Shown here: in pieces, positions 46,150 to 56,817 of the stretch
Numbering within the stretch: the first letter of the stretch is position 1
How the letters are laid out: each line of letters starts with the position of its first letter
NCBI GenBank assembly: GCA_037179335.1
Contig: JAKZHN010000001.1
Coordinates: forward strand, 1,612,001-1,676,000
Source of the DNA: Cyclaneusma minus
Lineage: Eukaryota > Ascomycota > Leotiomycetes > Marthamycetales > Marthamycetaceae
Reading direction: 5' to 3'
Length of the DNA: 64,000 nucleotides
Notes under the pieces: model-generated
Databases searched by the model: none
What the model was told of the DNA's origin: nothing
Seen by the model: only the letters and a program-made list of their open reading frames with translations
Program-made: the position numbers and the translations under genes

Positions 46150-46497
46150 TTGCGCGAAATTACTTTGATATCGCTAGCGCGCCTATTTTTAAAAATTACC
46201 TTATTGCTATTTATTATTTTAAACTTTTTGCTAATTATTACCATTAGCTATAAATATAAATTTAATTTAATGCAACTAAATAATATACGCTGGGAAATTA
46301 TTTATATAAAGCTATTAATTAGCCAAGGTAGCCAGGGTAATAATTATAGCTATTTAAGTAAATTGGGCAATGATAAAAATACCGAGAAAGAGGAAAAGGA
46401 GCTGGCGGAGCTGGAGCAAAAGCAAAAGATTGCTGGCGATAACGATAGCAGCGACGAGTATAATTTTAAAGCTGATGGTTATATTTTTTTAAAATAA
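46150..46497 (+). pseudogene. Surviving open frame at the right edge of the AT block
   Basis: A 115-codon frame with a hydrophobic start (LFLKITLLLFIILNFLLIIT, possible membrane segment) and a charged tail (EKEEKELAELEQKQ, then SSDEYNFKADGY). The tail has normal codon-like composition in sequence that is otherwise AT-converted, so this is likely the end of a coding region of the outer element or of a gene caught at the border. Product unknown. It may be a fragment, since nothing before it is open. Confidence 0.3.
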
Positions 46498-46658
46498 AAT
46501 ATATACTGCGTATGCATTATTTGCCTTGATTTATTGTATTTTATTTTTTAATTGTGCTTGCTTTGTAAATTTGCTTTGCCCTATACCATAGCATTACCCT
46601 GATTATTATATTGACTATTTTACCCTTGCTAATGGTATTCAATTTCGAAATTAAATAA

Positions 46659-46710
46659 TTTAATCGAAATTGCCCTTTTTCTAGGAAAGGGGTCGGGAAG
46701 AAAGAGGGCG
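46659..46710. mobile_element. Right inverted terminus of the second AT block
   Basis: Mirror of 34855-34904 (see there). It is preceded by a hairpin-forming stretch with arms ATTTCGAAATTAAA and TTTAATCGAAAT at about 46641-46670. The composition changes sharply to normal immediately after 46710. Confidence 0.55.
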
Positions 46711-47457
46711 TAGTTCACGAAGTCCTCAATTACCTCTAATATTCACAAGTTTTTGACACTAGAGTATTTGACTCGAGGTGCATGACTGCGGCGGATGATT
46801 GGTGATAAGCGCGGCAGGCGGTGAGTTTTTTGCTTGAAGATTTCAAGATTTGCTACTGGCGACAACATAGGCTCCTCCGACTCCAAGTCCAGCCCTGCCA
46901 CCGCCCGCTGGCTCTTGATCTGGTGGGGCTTGCCGAATGGTGGAGGCACATGGAGAGCTTAATCGGAAATTGACGTGCGGTGTGGTTTCGGAGGAGGAGC
47001 CTCAAATCGGGCGCGTGCGGATCATCTGGGTTTTCCAAAGGGGGCTGGTCACCGTCGGTGAGTGCGAGATAGTCGTGTTAGTATGGCAAGGGAAGATGCT
47101 CCTGAATCGGAAAGACGGTGAGAAGACAGCAGGAGACATCTCCGTCTCGGCGTCAAATGGAACTGTGTCGTCCAGCATCCAAGCAAGGAACCCGGACACC
47201 AATCTTCACCTACGACAGATAAACCAGCCTCAACAACTCTTTTTGCCGGCAGAAGGATCACAAACAGTTTCATGTGCCTAGGTAGGTAGTGCCCCTGAAG
47301 GGAGCTAACAGTCTATTCTCGAATCTATCTACGTTGTTAGGGAGCGAGGCTCAACCATAACAACAAAAACAAAGAAAAACATAAAACAAGAAGAAAAGCA
47401 AGGAAAAACACCCCAACCAGTCTCTCGAGATCATCCCCCCGGCTTCGAGGAGCCGCC
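46711..47457. other. Gene-free stretch right of the AT block
   Basis: About 750 bp of normal composition. Frames on both strands (for example 46937-47281) have no motif. An A-rich tract lies at 47355-47410. It may include the 3' region of the minus-strand ORF ending at 47458. Confidence 0.35.
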
Positions 47458-48012
47458 TCAATCCTCCCTGCCCTTCGCTTTCCTCTCCGTCCTTGCTTCC
47501 AAGTCAGTACGAGGTGGCTCCTCGTAGTCGGCCACTGCCAGCCAAGTCTCACATTCCTCATCGGCCACCTCTCCTCCTGGCACATCATGTCCGGAAGAAC
47601 CGCACCAGCCGCCCAACACCTCCAGCTCGATGTCCCCATCTCCGGCTGGTGATTCCAGGCTGGGTCGAGGCGACATATATCCGGTCATGTCCCCATGCTT
47701 CATGTCCCCGGCGACACGTGCATGCTCTATGCACACGGACCCGATAATGGCCGTTAGATTCTCGGCTTGGATATCCTCGGCTTTGTTCTCGAGAATGCTC
47801 TCCCCATTAGAGAGACAGAAGTCTTTCGACGTTATCCGGGTAAAATCGTTGTGGTTGTTAACGACGTTCTCCTGGGGTGTCTGCACAATGCCCACGACAA
47901 TGTGTAGAACACATTGTGCATGTTTTCGGACAAATCTGCGATGCAGAAAAAACATCGCAACGGCGGCGGCCACTAGTCCACCGGCTACCACGTGAATGCG
48001 GAGGATGGGCAT
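47458..48012 (-). CDS. Possible single-pass membrane protein (doubtful)
   Basis: Starting at the ATG at 48012, directly after the tandem repeat, the frame codes for 184 residues with a membrane segment near the start (HVVAGGLVAAAVAMFFLHRR) followed by a hydrophilic, acidic tail. The frame is open further upstream to 48459, but that extension lies entirely in 89-bp repeats and would read them in all three frames, so I place the start after them. No family is recognised. The transmembrane segment followed by basic residues is the main argument that it is coding. Confidence 0.35.
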   Translation of the reverse strand: MPILRIHVVAGGLVAAAVAMFFLHRRFVRKHAQCVLHIVVGIVQTPQENVVNNHNDFTRITSKDFCLSNGESILENKAEDIQAENLTAIIGSVCIEHARVAGDMKHGDMTGYMSPRPSLESPAGDGDIELEVLGGWCGSSGHDVPGGEVADEECETWLAVADYEEPPRTDLEARTERKAKGRED

Positions 48013-48022
48013 CTTGCAGGAG

Positions 48023-48420
48023 GTGTTTGGTAAGGAACTGGCGGAGGCGGAGGAGAGAGACAACAACGGCGCTGGTGGAACGATGTGGAGCTGCCGTCTG
48101 ATATGATGGAGGTGTTTGGTAAGGAACTTGCGGAGGCGGAGGAGTGAGACAACAACGGCGTAATTGGAACGATGTGGAGCTGCCGTCTGATATGATGGAG
48201 GTGTTTGGTAAGGAACTTGCGGAGGCGGAGGAGTGAGACAACAACGGCGTAATTGGAACGATGTGGAGCTGCCGTCTGATATGATGGAGGTGTTTGGTAA
48301 GGAACTTGCGGAGGCGGAGGAGTGAGACAACAACGGCGTAATTGGAACAATGTGTAGCAGCCGTCCGAATGTGATGTGTGGTGTTCGTCGAGGAACGGGA
48401 GAAGGCGGAGGAGTGAGGTA
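48023..48420. repeat. 89-bp tandem repeat, four copies plus a diverged fifth
   Basis: Copies begin at 48023, 48112, 48201 and 48290 (period exactly 89 bp), with a degenerate one from about 48381. Each begins GTGTTTGGTAAGGAACTTGC and contains GACAACAACGGCG and GATGTGGAGCTGCCGTCTG. Copies 2-4 are nearly identical, so expansion is recent. Because 89 is not a multiple of 3, successive copies are read in different frames. Confidence 0.9.
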
Positions 48421-48459
48421 AGGCTCCCTTGATGAAGGAAGGCGCCATCTTGCTGCCAA

Positions 48460-49241
48460 GTGACTCGACCTTCCTGCCTACTACAAACGGCAGACTTGGT
48501 GTCTCTGGCTACTTCAGTGCACGCAGGGCGACCTCAAAGCTCGAGGTACCAGAGCCAGTCCAAGGAAGCTTGATCCATCCCCGTGATAGCATGGCCAGAC
48601 AGAAGCAGTAACACCATACGTAGTTGCGAGTGTTTGATGCGCGCGCAATGTTTCCTCGGCTTCATTTTCGCCATTGCACCTTCCCAGCGAGCAAGAGCAT
48701 CCAAGTCGGGGACCGCATGTTGTTTCTCTCAAAGTCCATTCGCGTTTCACTTGTTAAGCTGTGTTCCGAAAAATGGGGTTGACAGTTAAGTAAAAGGTGG
48801 ATATACGCTTCTTGCGCTCTCGCGGACTTTCGATGAACTTAGCCCCTTGATCGTCGATTTCCAAATATTGTCTAGGCTTGGTAGAGACTTCAAAGTGGTG
48901 CCCAGCTCAAATGTCGACAAGGGAGTCTCGTCCTCTGCTCAGAAGCACGCTAGACGATTAGAATAAACCAATGTGACTGGAAATAAGTGTTTACTTCACC
49001 GATTTCTCCAAAGCTGGAGTAAATCTGTACGCGGGCTTTTCTCATGCATCGTAGATAGTGCTGGAGATAGGGGAAGACGTTGGCGTTGGATTCAGATGTG
49101 CAAAGTGGGACGACCACAACAGACGGAAAGCAAAATAGACCACACCACGAAGCTATTTTATTGCAAGATCAGACGCAAGCCTTTTCTAGGCTACTTCGCA
49201 AATGACAAGGAGAAGGAAAACCCGCGCCAATCAGATCCCGC
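48460..49241. other. Intergenic, mostly 3' side of the TCTP gene
   Basis: About 780 bp without a supported gene. The right half is probably 3' untranslated sequence of the minus-strand TCTP gene, which would be consistent with a highly expressed mRNA. The plus frame 48973-49245 across it is a shadow. Confidence 0.4.
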
Positions 49242-50069
49242 TTAGACCTTCATCTCAGTGAGACCGTGCTTCCAGACGGTGACGAAGGGGGTAACACCAT
49301 CCTCGCGGTAGTTCATGAGAATGACCCTGACGCCGTTAGTATGGGGTTCATGTAACTGTGTCAGCAGGGGAGAGTCTTACATTCCGTCGGGGTCCATGGA
49401 CTCGCCAATGTAGAAGTCGTAGTCCTTGAAGTTGGCAACAATCTTCTTGGCATACGCCTGAGCACCCTTCTCGAACTCGGTGATGGTCTCCTCAGGGGCG
49501 TTCTTCTCCTTCAGGGCCTCCTTGACCTTCTTCATGTAGGCTAGGAAACAGCAGATTAGTCACTATCCTCCTCGACGAGACTGGGAGCACCGTGGACTCA
49601 CTCTTCAGGTGGCTGAGATATGACTTCTTGTCGAAGGAGGTAGATTGGAGACGGAACGAGTTGACCACGTTGTTGACCTGCTGAGCACCATCCTCAACAC
49701 CCTCCTCGGCCTCCTCGGCGGAGGCATTGGCCCCGGTGTCTATCAGAGCAATGTGTTAGCCTCGTGGCTGTGGGACGTGGACAGCGGAGGCCAGCTTACC
49801 GACTTGGACGGCACCCAGGGTGATCATCTGGCAGTCGACCTCGTAGACGGCGCCATCGACCTCCTTCAGATCGTAGGAGTCGGAGATGATCTCATCACCG
49901 GTGATGATGTCCTAGAGACAAGGTCAGCGCGTCATTCGGGGTTCGTAGATAGCTTCGAGAAAAGGATTTCTTTGCAACAAGCCCTCCCTGCCCCTCCTTG
50001 GGCGTCGCACACTCCACGGCGGCCTTCTACGCGGAATTGCGAGCACTGGCGTACCTTGTAGATGATCAT
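49242..50069 (-). CDS. TMA19: Translationally controlled tumour protein homologue (TCTP/TMA19)
   Basis: Five exons, 50069-50055, 49911-49800, 49739-49602, 49540-49381 and 49326-49242, sum to 170 codons (169 residues), the normal TCTP length. The start MIIYKDIITGDEIISDSY is diagnostic. The first exon codes for only five residues. The acidic loop and EGVEDGAQQVNNVVNSF helix follow, then the helical hairpin with YMKKVKEALKE, and the end GMVILMNYREDGVTPF closes the family fold. TCTP is a small, abundant, ribosome-associated protein; yeast Tma19 also relocates to mitochondria under stress. Codon use is strongly biased to C-ending codons (GTC, AAG, GAG), as expected for high expression. Confidence 0.97.
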
Positions 50070-50710
50070 GTTGGCGGTACTGCTGCTACGAAAGAGCGGT
50101 GGTGGACGGGAGAAGCAACGGGGTGGCAGCTGTCAAAAAGGTCTTCAATGCTGGTCGCAGAGGCTGCAATTTGTGCGTGCGGTGCGAGGGGTCTGGAAGT
50201 CCGAATCAATCGCCTTGCTCCATGGCGGGGCGCTTGGAAAGGCGCTAGCACCAGTCGGGCTAGCACGTGGTAGACTCCGAGCCTTGTGCTAGGAATTTGC
50301 CACTGCAAACAGCCTCACACATATCACCGCAGCGCTGAATCCGTGTAAACATGCGCGATATTGTGATTTTTTCGTAAAAAAGCCTTCGGAGTTGATAGTA
50401 CCAGGTGCCGGCTGTGGTTTGTGAACCCTCCTCCCGCACATGTCGATCTGACTCGGTGCAAATCCAGCGACGGCCATCACATGTCGCGAGGCACCCGTTC
50501 AGCTCAAGCCCAAAGATTGAATTGCGCGCCAGCCCGGCCGGGGCTTCGTCACAGCCGCAGTCCGCACTCCGCAGACAGGACTTGTGGCGTGGTCGCGCTC
50601 GAACGCTTTATGTTCCTACAAGACTTTAATTTCCTTGATGAGTCGCCTCTCGAGCGGAATCACTACAAAACTACAACAAATCCTCTGGCATCCTCTCCCG
50701 GCGATCTGTC
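50070..50710. promoter_or_regulatory. Divergent promoter region of TCTP and SUR2-like genes
   Basis: 640 bp between the two start codons. Short frames on both strands are unsupported. A T-rich tract (TTTTTTCG) lies at about 50368-50377. No clear TATA element is seen for either gene. Confidence 0.4.
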
Positions 50711-51911
50711 ATGGCCAATCTCTCCTTTGCTTCATCCGCCATGTCGACCAATACAACTTCTACTATGTCCGGCCTGCCGCCTCTCCCGACCTACTCGCTC
50801 ACGCCCCAGCAGCCGCTCATCAGCTTCATTCCCGACTTCTACCTGACCCTGGTTCTCCCAGTTGCCGCTTATTGGATCGTCTCGCTGATCTTCCACTACA
50901 TCGACGTGAACGACTTCTGGCCGCAGTATCGCATACACACGCCCGCCGAGATCACCAAGCGCAACCATGTCACCCGCTACGAAGTCATTCGCGATGTTCT
51001 CCTCCAGCAACTGATCCAGACCCTGGTTGGAGCCCTCATGGGCATCTACGAGCCCGAAGACATGACTGGCAAGGAAGACTACGACGTTGCCGTGTGGGCA
51101 ACGCGCATCAGGCTGGCGCAGAAGGCTCTCCCAGGACTGCTGGGCCTTCTAGGAATCAACTCTGCCGCCTTGTCGAAAAACGTCTCGGGAAGTCATCCTA
51201 TGATTGCAGGGGCGTTGGCCGGTGGGATGTATCCGTCGCTGGCCAGCGGCCTGGATGTGGGCACTGGCAACCCAGTGCCCGCCTTTGCGGCTTGGGAAAT
51301 GTTCGCGGCCAACGCCCTCTACTTGTACATTGTACCTGCTCTTCAGTTTGCCATTGCAATCATAGTGGTTGATACCTGGCAATACTTCCTGCATCGCGCA
51401 ATGCATATGAACCGGTGGCTTTACAGTACGTTCTCTCTCTCCCCGTTTACCTAAAACCCCTCTTGGCCCCTTTCTGACATGATACCTCCGTTCAGCAACA
51501 TTCCATTCGCGACACCACCGCCTTTATGTGCCCTATGCCTTTGGCGCACTTTACAACCATCCCTTCGAGGGATTCCTCCTCGATACCCTCGGTGCTAGCA
51601 TTGGCTACAAACTCGCCGGCATGACAGCACGTCAAGGCATGTGGTTTTTTACCTGCAGCACAATTAAGACAGTGGACGATCACTGCGGCTACGCCCTTCC
51701 CTGGGACCCCCTCCAGCACATCACCGGCAACAACGCCGGTTACCACGACATCCATCACCAAAGTTGGGGCATCAAGACCAACTTCTCCCAGCCCTTCTTC
51801 ACATTCTGGGACCGCTTGCTCGGCACAGTCTGGAAGGGCGACGTCAAGGCGAAATACGAACGCAGCGCCAAGGCCGCGCAATTTTTGGTCGATGCCGACA
51901 AGGCGAAATAA
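50711..51911 (+). CDS. SUR2: Sphinganine C4-hydroxylase (sphingolipid C4-monooxygenase)
   Basis: Two exons, 50711-51425 and 51496-51911, phase 1, give 376 residues. Several hydrophobic segments (around FYLTLVLPVAAYWIVSLIFHY and ALYLYIVPALQFAIAIIVVD) indicate an ER membrane protein. The three di-iron histidine boxes of the fatty acid hydroxylase superfamily are present: HRAMH just before the intron, HSRHH just after it, and HDIHHQ near the end. The motif after box two (VPYAFGALYNHPFEGFLLD) and WDPLQHITGNNAGYHD are those of SUR2 proteins, which hydroxylate sphinganine to phytosphinganine, rather than of ERG25 sterol oxidases. The start at 50711 is the first ATG of the conserved frame; an earlier frame at 50584 is a shadow. 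Confidence 0.93.
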
Positions 51912-54052
51912 CCCTTCGATTCTCGGGCAATAGGCTCAATGCATACTTTGCAAGACTCCCATGAAATTCTTTTTAATACGGCGTGGAGCGATGCCGGGGC
52001 ATAGTCGATTACTTCGTGCATCGCCGGTGTCTTGACGATCACTGTATAATCTAATTTGACGCATTTTTGCCCAGCCGGCCACAGCCTCACAATCGCGGCG
52101 TTGATATCCCCACTTCGACGTACTGGATTGGTTGAAATGCACGAGCTTTACATTTTTCGCTGCCTTCTTTGCGTTTTCAAAGATACGGGTTGGTGGGAAA
52201 CGGCGTTCTAGGGACAGACGGACATGGGAAAGGGTTGGGTGGCATTGAATTCCAGACTGGGCCGTGTGGCAAAGAAACCGTAATCCAAATACGAGGCGTG
52301 TGTAAGAGAAGGCCTTGGATGAAGTGAAATCAGGGGGACTGGATGACGCTTGGTTGCTTGACTGTCTTCTATTCAAGAACGTTGATGGAGGCGAGCGGGC
52401 TTCTCGATTCACTTCTTTGTGGGAGGATAGTTGTACAGGTATGAAAGACCAAGACCGTGAATGCAGAACGGAGAAATCGAAGATGGCTAGCTGTTTCGTG
52501 CATTGCATGCTGTGTGTGTAATGCCCAAACACTCAAGATACATTGGTCAAATTACAAGTCAAAGGCCCCATCAAACTTCGATAGAAAGCGGTCTAAACGG
52601 TATAATAGTTCAAGAGGCGACTTATCCCTCCCCAGTATCAAGCCCCCGGTGTTACAGTCGATCCTAATCCTAATCCTGGGTTACCGGGCTCGATCCTGAC
52701 CTCAAGGTACTCTTATTTGCATTTTCAGATCCCTTTGGATGCGAACATTCAGAGAGTATGTTGAGAGGTAAGTAAACCTTTGGCCTACCCACCTAGGCCC
52801 TTTTAGGATAGAGAAACCCGAGATGCCTCTCGTTCGGTCTCTACCTCTTGCAGAGTTACCTAGGTACGGTAGTTACGAGTCCTGCCGCTTCTTGAACTGG
52901 CTTGAGAGGGCTGCGGACGGCACAGTTCTGTCGCATGACAGACTCGTGAAGGTCTTGCTCCGATCTTTGCAGAGTCGTCGTCAAGCATACCGGCTTATTG
53001 CAGGACCAAGCTCACAGCGACTTTTGGTAAGCCGAGCCTCTTCTGGAGCATACAGGCTCATCCGTAGCCGGGCTTCCGACAAACGACTTTTATGAGTCAC
53101 CCGACAGTCCTCGCGAGCACCACGGGGCACACAACATGATGTACTTTAGGGAAGCACGATTTCATATAATAGTGGGCCCATAGCGTCCAGCACATCAGGA
53201 AGTCCGAACTCGCAAGGACTTCCAGGAGCGAGCAGGAAAAGTTGGGCGGTTGGTCGTTGACCTGCCCGATGCGATCATTGCGTCGCCGTTCGGTATGCGG
53301 GTGGAAAGGCAGCCGATGTCTGATGCGGCAGTGCTCTCACACGGGCCGAGTAAGCTCGTCGGCAGGCCGAGTAAGCTGCATAGAGAGAGGCTTGCCACAG
53401 ATGTATTATGTACCGATTTGGCGGAGCCTGATAGGTGTGCCGTCGGATTCAGACAGCTGGCAACGCTTGGGCTCGTGTGGGCCCGCGGCCCCGCCTGGAG
53501 AGGGAACAGCGTGCAGCGGGTCGTCCGTGCCGTGCGCTACGCTGGACAAACGACATGAGCCTGAGAGTGCCAGTCTGCCAGAGGGTATGTGGGATTGATG
53601 TCCAGTTTTCAATATTTGATTCACATGCGGGCACGGGCGACAGGGCCGCAGGACGGCCCCCCACTCTTACCGGCTACCCCCATATTTCCCCACGCAGCCC
53701 CGTGCGAATGGACGGCTGCACCTGGCGCCGATCGCTTCCACAAAAACACTCTACATATCCCATAAATCACGAATACCAACCAGACGAAGCCACCCTCTTC
53801 CCACTGCAGCCCCCCACACGCACCCCTTCCGCGCAAACGGCTATGTATGCTGTCTCTCGCAGCGCCAGGCACATAAAGGGGCCATGCCGGCGGCCTGTCT
53901 GCTTCCTGTTTGCACATGTCGACCCGGCGCCATCGCAGAGAGCGTCGGAGCGATAGGATGCCTGCTCCTATTTCTGTCCGGCCCAGCATAATAGCACGAC
54001 CCGTGGCCACCAACTGACCTTGTGCTTCCTAAAACCTTCCCATCCATTCCAG
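51912..54052. other. 2.1 kb gap without a supportable gene
   Basis: Frames here have no recognisable domains. A C/T-rich CCTAATCCTAATCCTGG tract is at about 52660-52676, and an imperfect direct repeat of ~55 bp with GCATACCGGCT / GCATACAGGCT and CGACTTTT landmarks occupies about 52985-53095. A short duplication GGCCGAGTAAGCT occurs at about 53343 and 53367. The right end leads into the splice acceptor of the next gene at 54052. Confidence 0.4.
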
Positions 54053-55568
54053 GTCTTTGTGCCTGCGAGATTCATGCCTCGACTACTTTGGAGCCATCGA
54101 TTCGGACTTCCGGGACCCCTATCCACCGGAGTGCCAGCAACAACCGCAAGTTCCGTGGTCAATGTTTCACTATAGGCAGAGCTTCGAGCCTACGCCTGTC
54201 CCAGGCCGAGACGAGCTGCCCAGAGGAGAGTGTCGCTTCATCTCTCTAGATTCGAACTCGAGAGGCCAACGCTGTGCCTGTGTGGCCTTCACGCTGAACA
54301 CAGCCATCCCGGGCAGCAGTTGCGAATGCGGCCATTTTGGATGCTACCATATCACCAACCAGGGGCGTGGTTACGGAGGCGAAGATGAAATCATGGAGCT
54401 GAAGAGTCGCGTGGCTGCATTAGAAAAAGAGCTGGACCGGGAGCGAAACGGTGGCAGAGGTACTCTTAGGTCGAGGCTTAGAGCCGTCGAAGACTTGGTC
54501 GATGGACATAAAGCAGACACGGACGCGGAGTTCAAAAAAGTGTATAGAGGACTGCAGGGCCTATGGGCGAATGTGGGCAACATGCAGAAGGTTGCCTCTG
54601 TCTTCGAGGATCGCATCGATGGGTTGCTAGACTTGCTTCATTCAGCCGAGGATGACATGCGAGCCATGCAGAAACGCCTGGTCGAAATTGATGATGCCAC
54701 CATGCGGTTGGAGGACCGCTTAGACGCCGATTCAGTGGCCAGCGACCCAGATGCTTCGTCTGCTGACTCTCCTCGGACAGAGGATACATCAGATACACCA
54801 TCCGACATACACCCACCAGGTGATGGCATTACTAGGAAGACTGCGTGGAATGGGCACGCACTGTCCTCGAGTCTTGACGGACCGACTCCATCCGGTACCT
54901 GGACTGTTCATGTCTCATTACTTCCCACAGCTTCACAGCCATTCCCGTTCGAGAAGGACACAGTAGCGTACAAGCGATGTCTATCTCGAGGCCTCCATCG
55001 AGTTGTTGCTATTCCAGGCCCCGATAGTAATTCATTCGTCAGCGCCATCTCGAACACCTTCGTCGATATCCTGAAAGGCCGACCCTGGATTCCTCTGATT
55101 GCCAGAATATGCGATGCAAAGAAACTCGAAGGCCTACCCATGCTCAGGCAATTGCCGGACGGGGAAGTCGGGATGCATGACTGGAACCTGGATTTCCTCA
55201 AGAAGAACTGCGCGAGTCCGGACGCGAACGGCAAGATTGCAGATCTATATATTGCCATGCGATTTGATGTCCTCCGATGGTCTGAGCTCCGCAGTGCCCC
55301 CAAATTCCTCCCGGGACTGGAAAGATGTTGGGATCGAGATCCGCTGTTGGATGGGGATGATATGGCCGACGAGACGTCGGACTCGCCAGAAGTTGGAGAA
55401 AGGGCGGTCGTTGCTTGGTCGCCAAAGAGGTTGAAGAGAGATCGGTCGGAGATTTCTCGTTGCTCGAGTTCTGGTTCGGCTGAGGGTGAGAACAAGAGTG
55501 CAGCTAAGGTGTCACGACAATGCCTTGACTCTGCCGTCGAGCTCAGCCGTCGAGCCGAGACAGCTTGA
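54053..55568 (+). CDS. Coiled-coil protein with Cys/His cluster, first exon not identified
   Basis: A long open frame of ~500 codons begins right after a good splice acceptor (CATTCCAG at 54045-54052), so an upstream exon is expected; the first in-frame ATG is at 54162. Near the N-terminus, CACVAF and CECGHFGCYH form a CxC...CxCGHxxCxH cluster that may bind zinc. A coiled coil follows (EIMELKSRVAALEKELDRER, then further heptads over ~100 residues). The middle is Ser/Asp rich and the C-terminal third looks folded (KGRPWIPLIARICDAKKLEG). The KRLKRDR stretch near the end could be a nuclear signal. I regard it as a fungal hypothetical protein. An exon starting with the ATG at about 53959 is conceivable but unproven. 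Confidence 0.65.
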
Positions 55569-56817
55569 GAACCGTAGGGAAGGGCGCTTGCTGGGGATTA
55601 TGAGCGCCGAGGGTGCCTTGAGATCGTTGGAGTGGAGTTGCTCCAAAGAATTAAAATGGCTTGACGTGAAGGATATAAAGCAAGTTAGCAGGGGACCTGT
55701 ATTTATTGAAGGGCAGAGTGGAAGATACGGCCTTTTCAAGCACGATAAACATTTCTACTCAAACAAACTATCTCCAATGGCTAAGGTTACTGGCTAGGGT
55801 TGGTAGCTAGGGTTGATGGCCAGGGTCAACGGTTCAGGATTGCAGTAAAGCTCAGTGGTTCTGATTGATAGGTATTAGCTATAGTCAATGGTTAGAATTG
55901 CGGTAAGGGTTAGTGGGTAGGAGTTCTGGCTAGGATTGATTAGTGGCCAGGACTCGCGACCGTGTTGAATGAAAAACCGCGTTGATAGGAAAAGCGTGTA
56001 GAAGCAGAATTCGTATTACTACCTAGTCAGTCCGTATTAACCGTATCCGGACCGTGTAGTGCCATTTTAGGGCTAAGGCTTGGCCGCACACATTCTATTT
56101 AATCGAGATTGAGGTCCGGGAGGCGCGGTCCCTCCATCAATCAACCTTCCACATCCAGAGTCCCCAAACAACTGGTACGTATAATGTTCTGTCCAGGCTC
56201 AGTCAGCCGGCTGCACATTTGAGTCTTCAATCTGTAGCGGCTATGTGCCAACTTTAAGGTAGTGGGGTCTCCCCGCAAAACTGAACTCTCAGCTAACCCC
56301 ATCAAGCAGAGGGGATAACTCCACACAAACACCCCCCGCTACGGCTACATTGATGTACATGACTTGCTGCATTGTTTTGCTGCATTGAGGGCATTGAGAG
56401 CACTGAACCGTGGTAAGTAGCAAGCTGTGACTCCTCCATCATCGGCTGCAGTCAACACCGATCCTATTTCAACTGATCCGTCCCGCCGCTAACTGAACCC
56501 AGAGCGCGAAAGGTGACACCCCCGGGCCTTCAATTCTCTCCCGGCCCAAACTTCAAACCCTTCTCCTTCACGCGACCCAATTACCCAATTACCGAGATCT
56601 TGCGGCTCACCTTCCAGCGCAGACCCGTGGTCCCGGGCTCCGGCGCAACCCCAGCACGAGCCCTCAGCCTTCCCCTTCTCCATTCTCCAACACAATACCC
56701 GACCTCTGCTCACTGCCGAGGCCATCTACATCCAAAGATCCTGCGCCATTGGCTAGCGTATGGCTCCCTGCTCCATTCACCTCCATTCCGAGCTTCTTCG
56801 TCGAAGCGTGGCTCATC
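55569..56817. other. Intergenic with degenerate TAGGGTT-like repeats
   Basis: About 1.25 kb. At about 55780-55960 there is a run of loosely repeated GGCTAGGGTTGGTA-like units, 14-17 bp apart and quite degenerate. The rest is promoter of the F-box gene and unremarkable sequence. No gene is supported. Confidence 0.5.

Larger units (their letters stand above)
34905..46658. repeat. AT-rich, RIP-decayed block with nested LTR elements
   Basis: About 11.75 kb of nearly pure A/T sequence with no intact gene. Internally, about 37070-41444 and 41930-45765 are diverged copies of one sequence in the same orientation, each ending in the LTR described separately. Examples of shared blocks are the AATATATAAAAATTTAT region (37180 and 42030) and AATAATATACCAGC (38835 and 43205). 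Low-complexity TTTTAATT arrays occupy 38895-39045, and a 13-bp unit TTTTATTATATAT repeats about five times at 39045-39110. The open frame 38891-39127 (Ile/Phe/Asn only) is a product of that array. Flanks 34905-37070 and 45766-46658 may belong to an older outer element. Confidence 0.8.

Noticed and set aside
34855..46710. Starship-type giant element
   Set aside because: No tyrosine-recombinase captain gene or cargo genes are visible; the inverted termini and LTR content suggest nested ordinary transposons instead.
51936..52532. 198-codon minus-strand frame after the SUR2 gene
   Set aside because: Likely a chance frame in the 3' region; no motif and no plausible promoter context.
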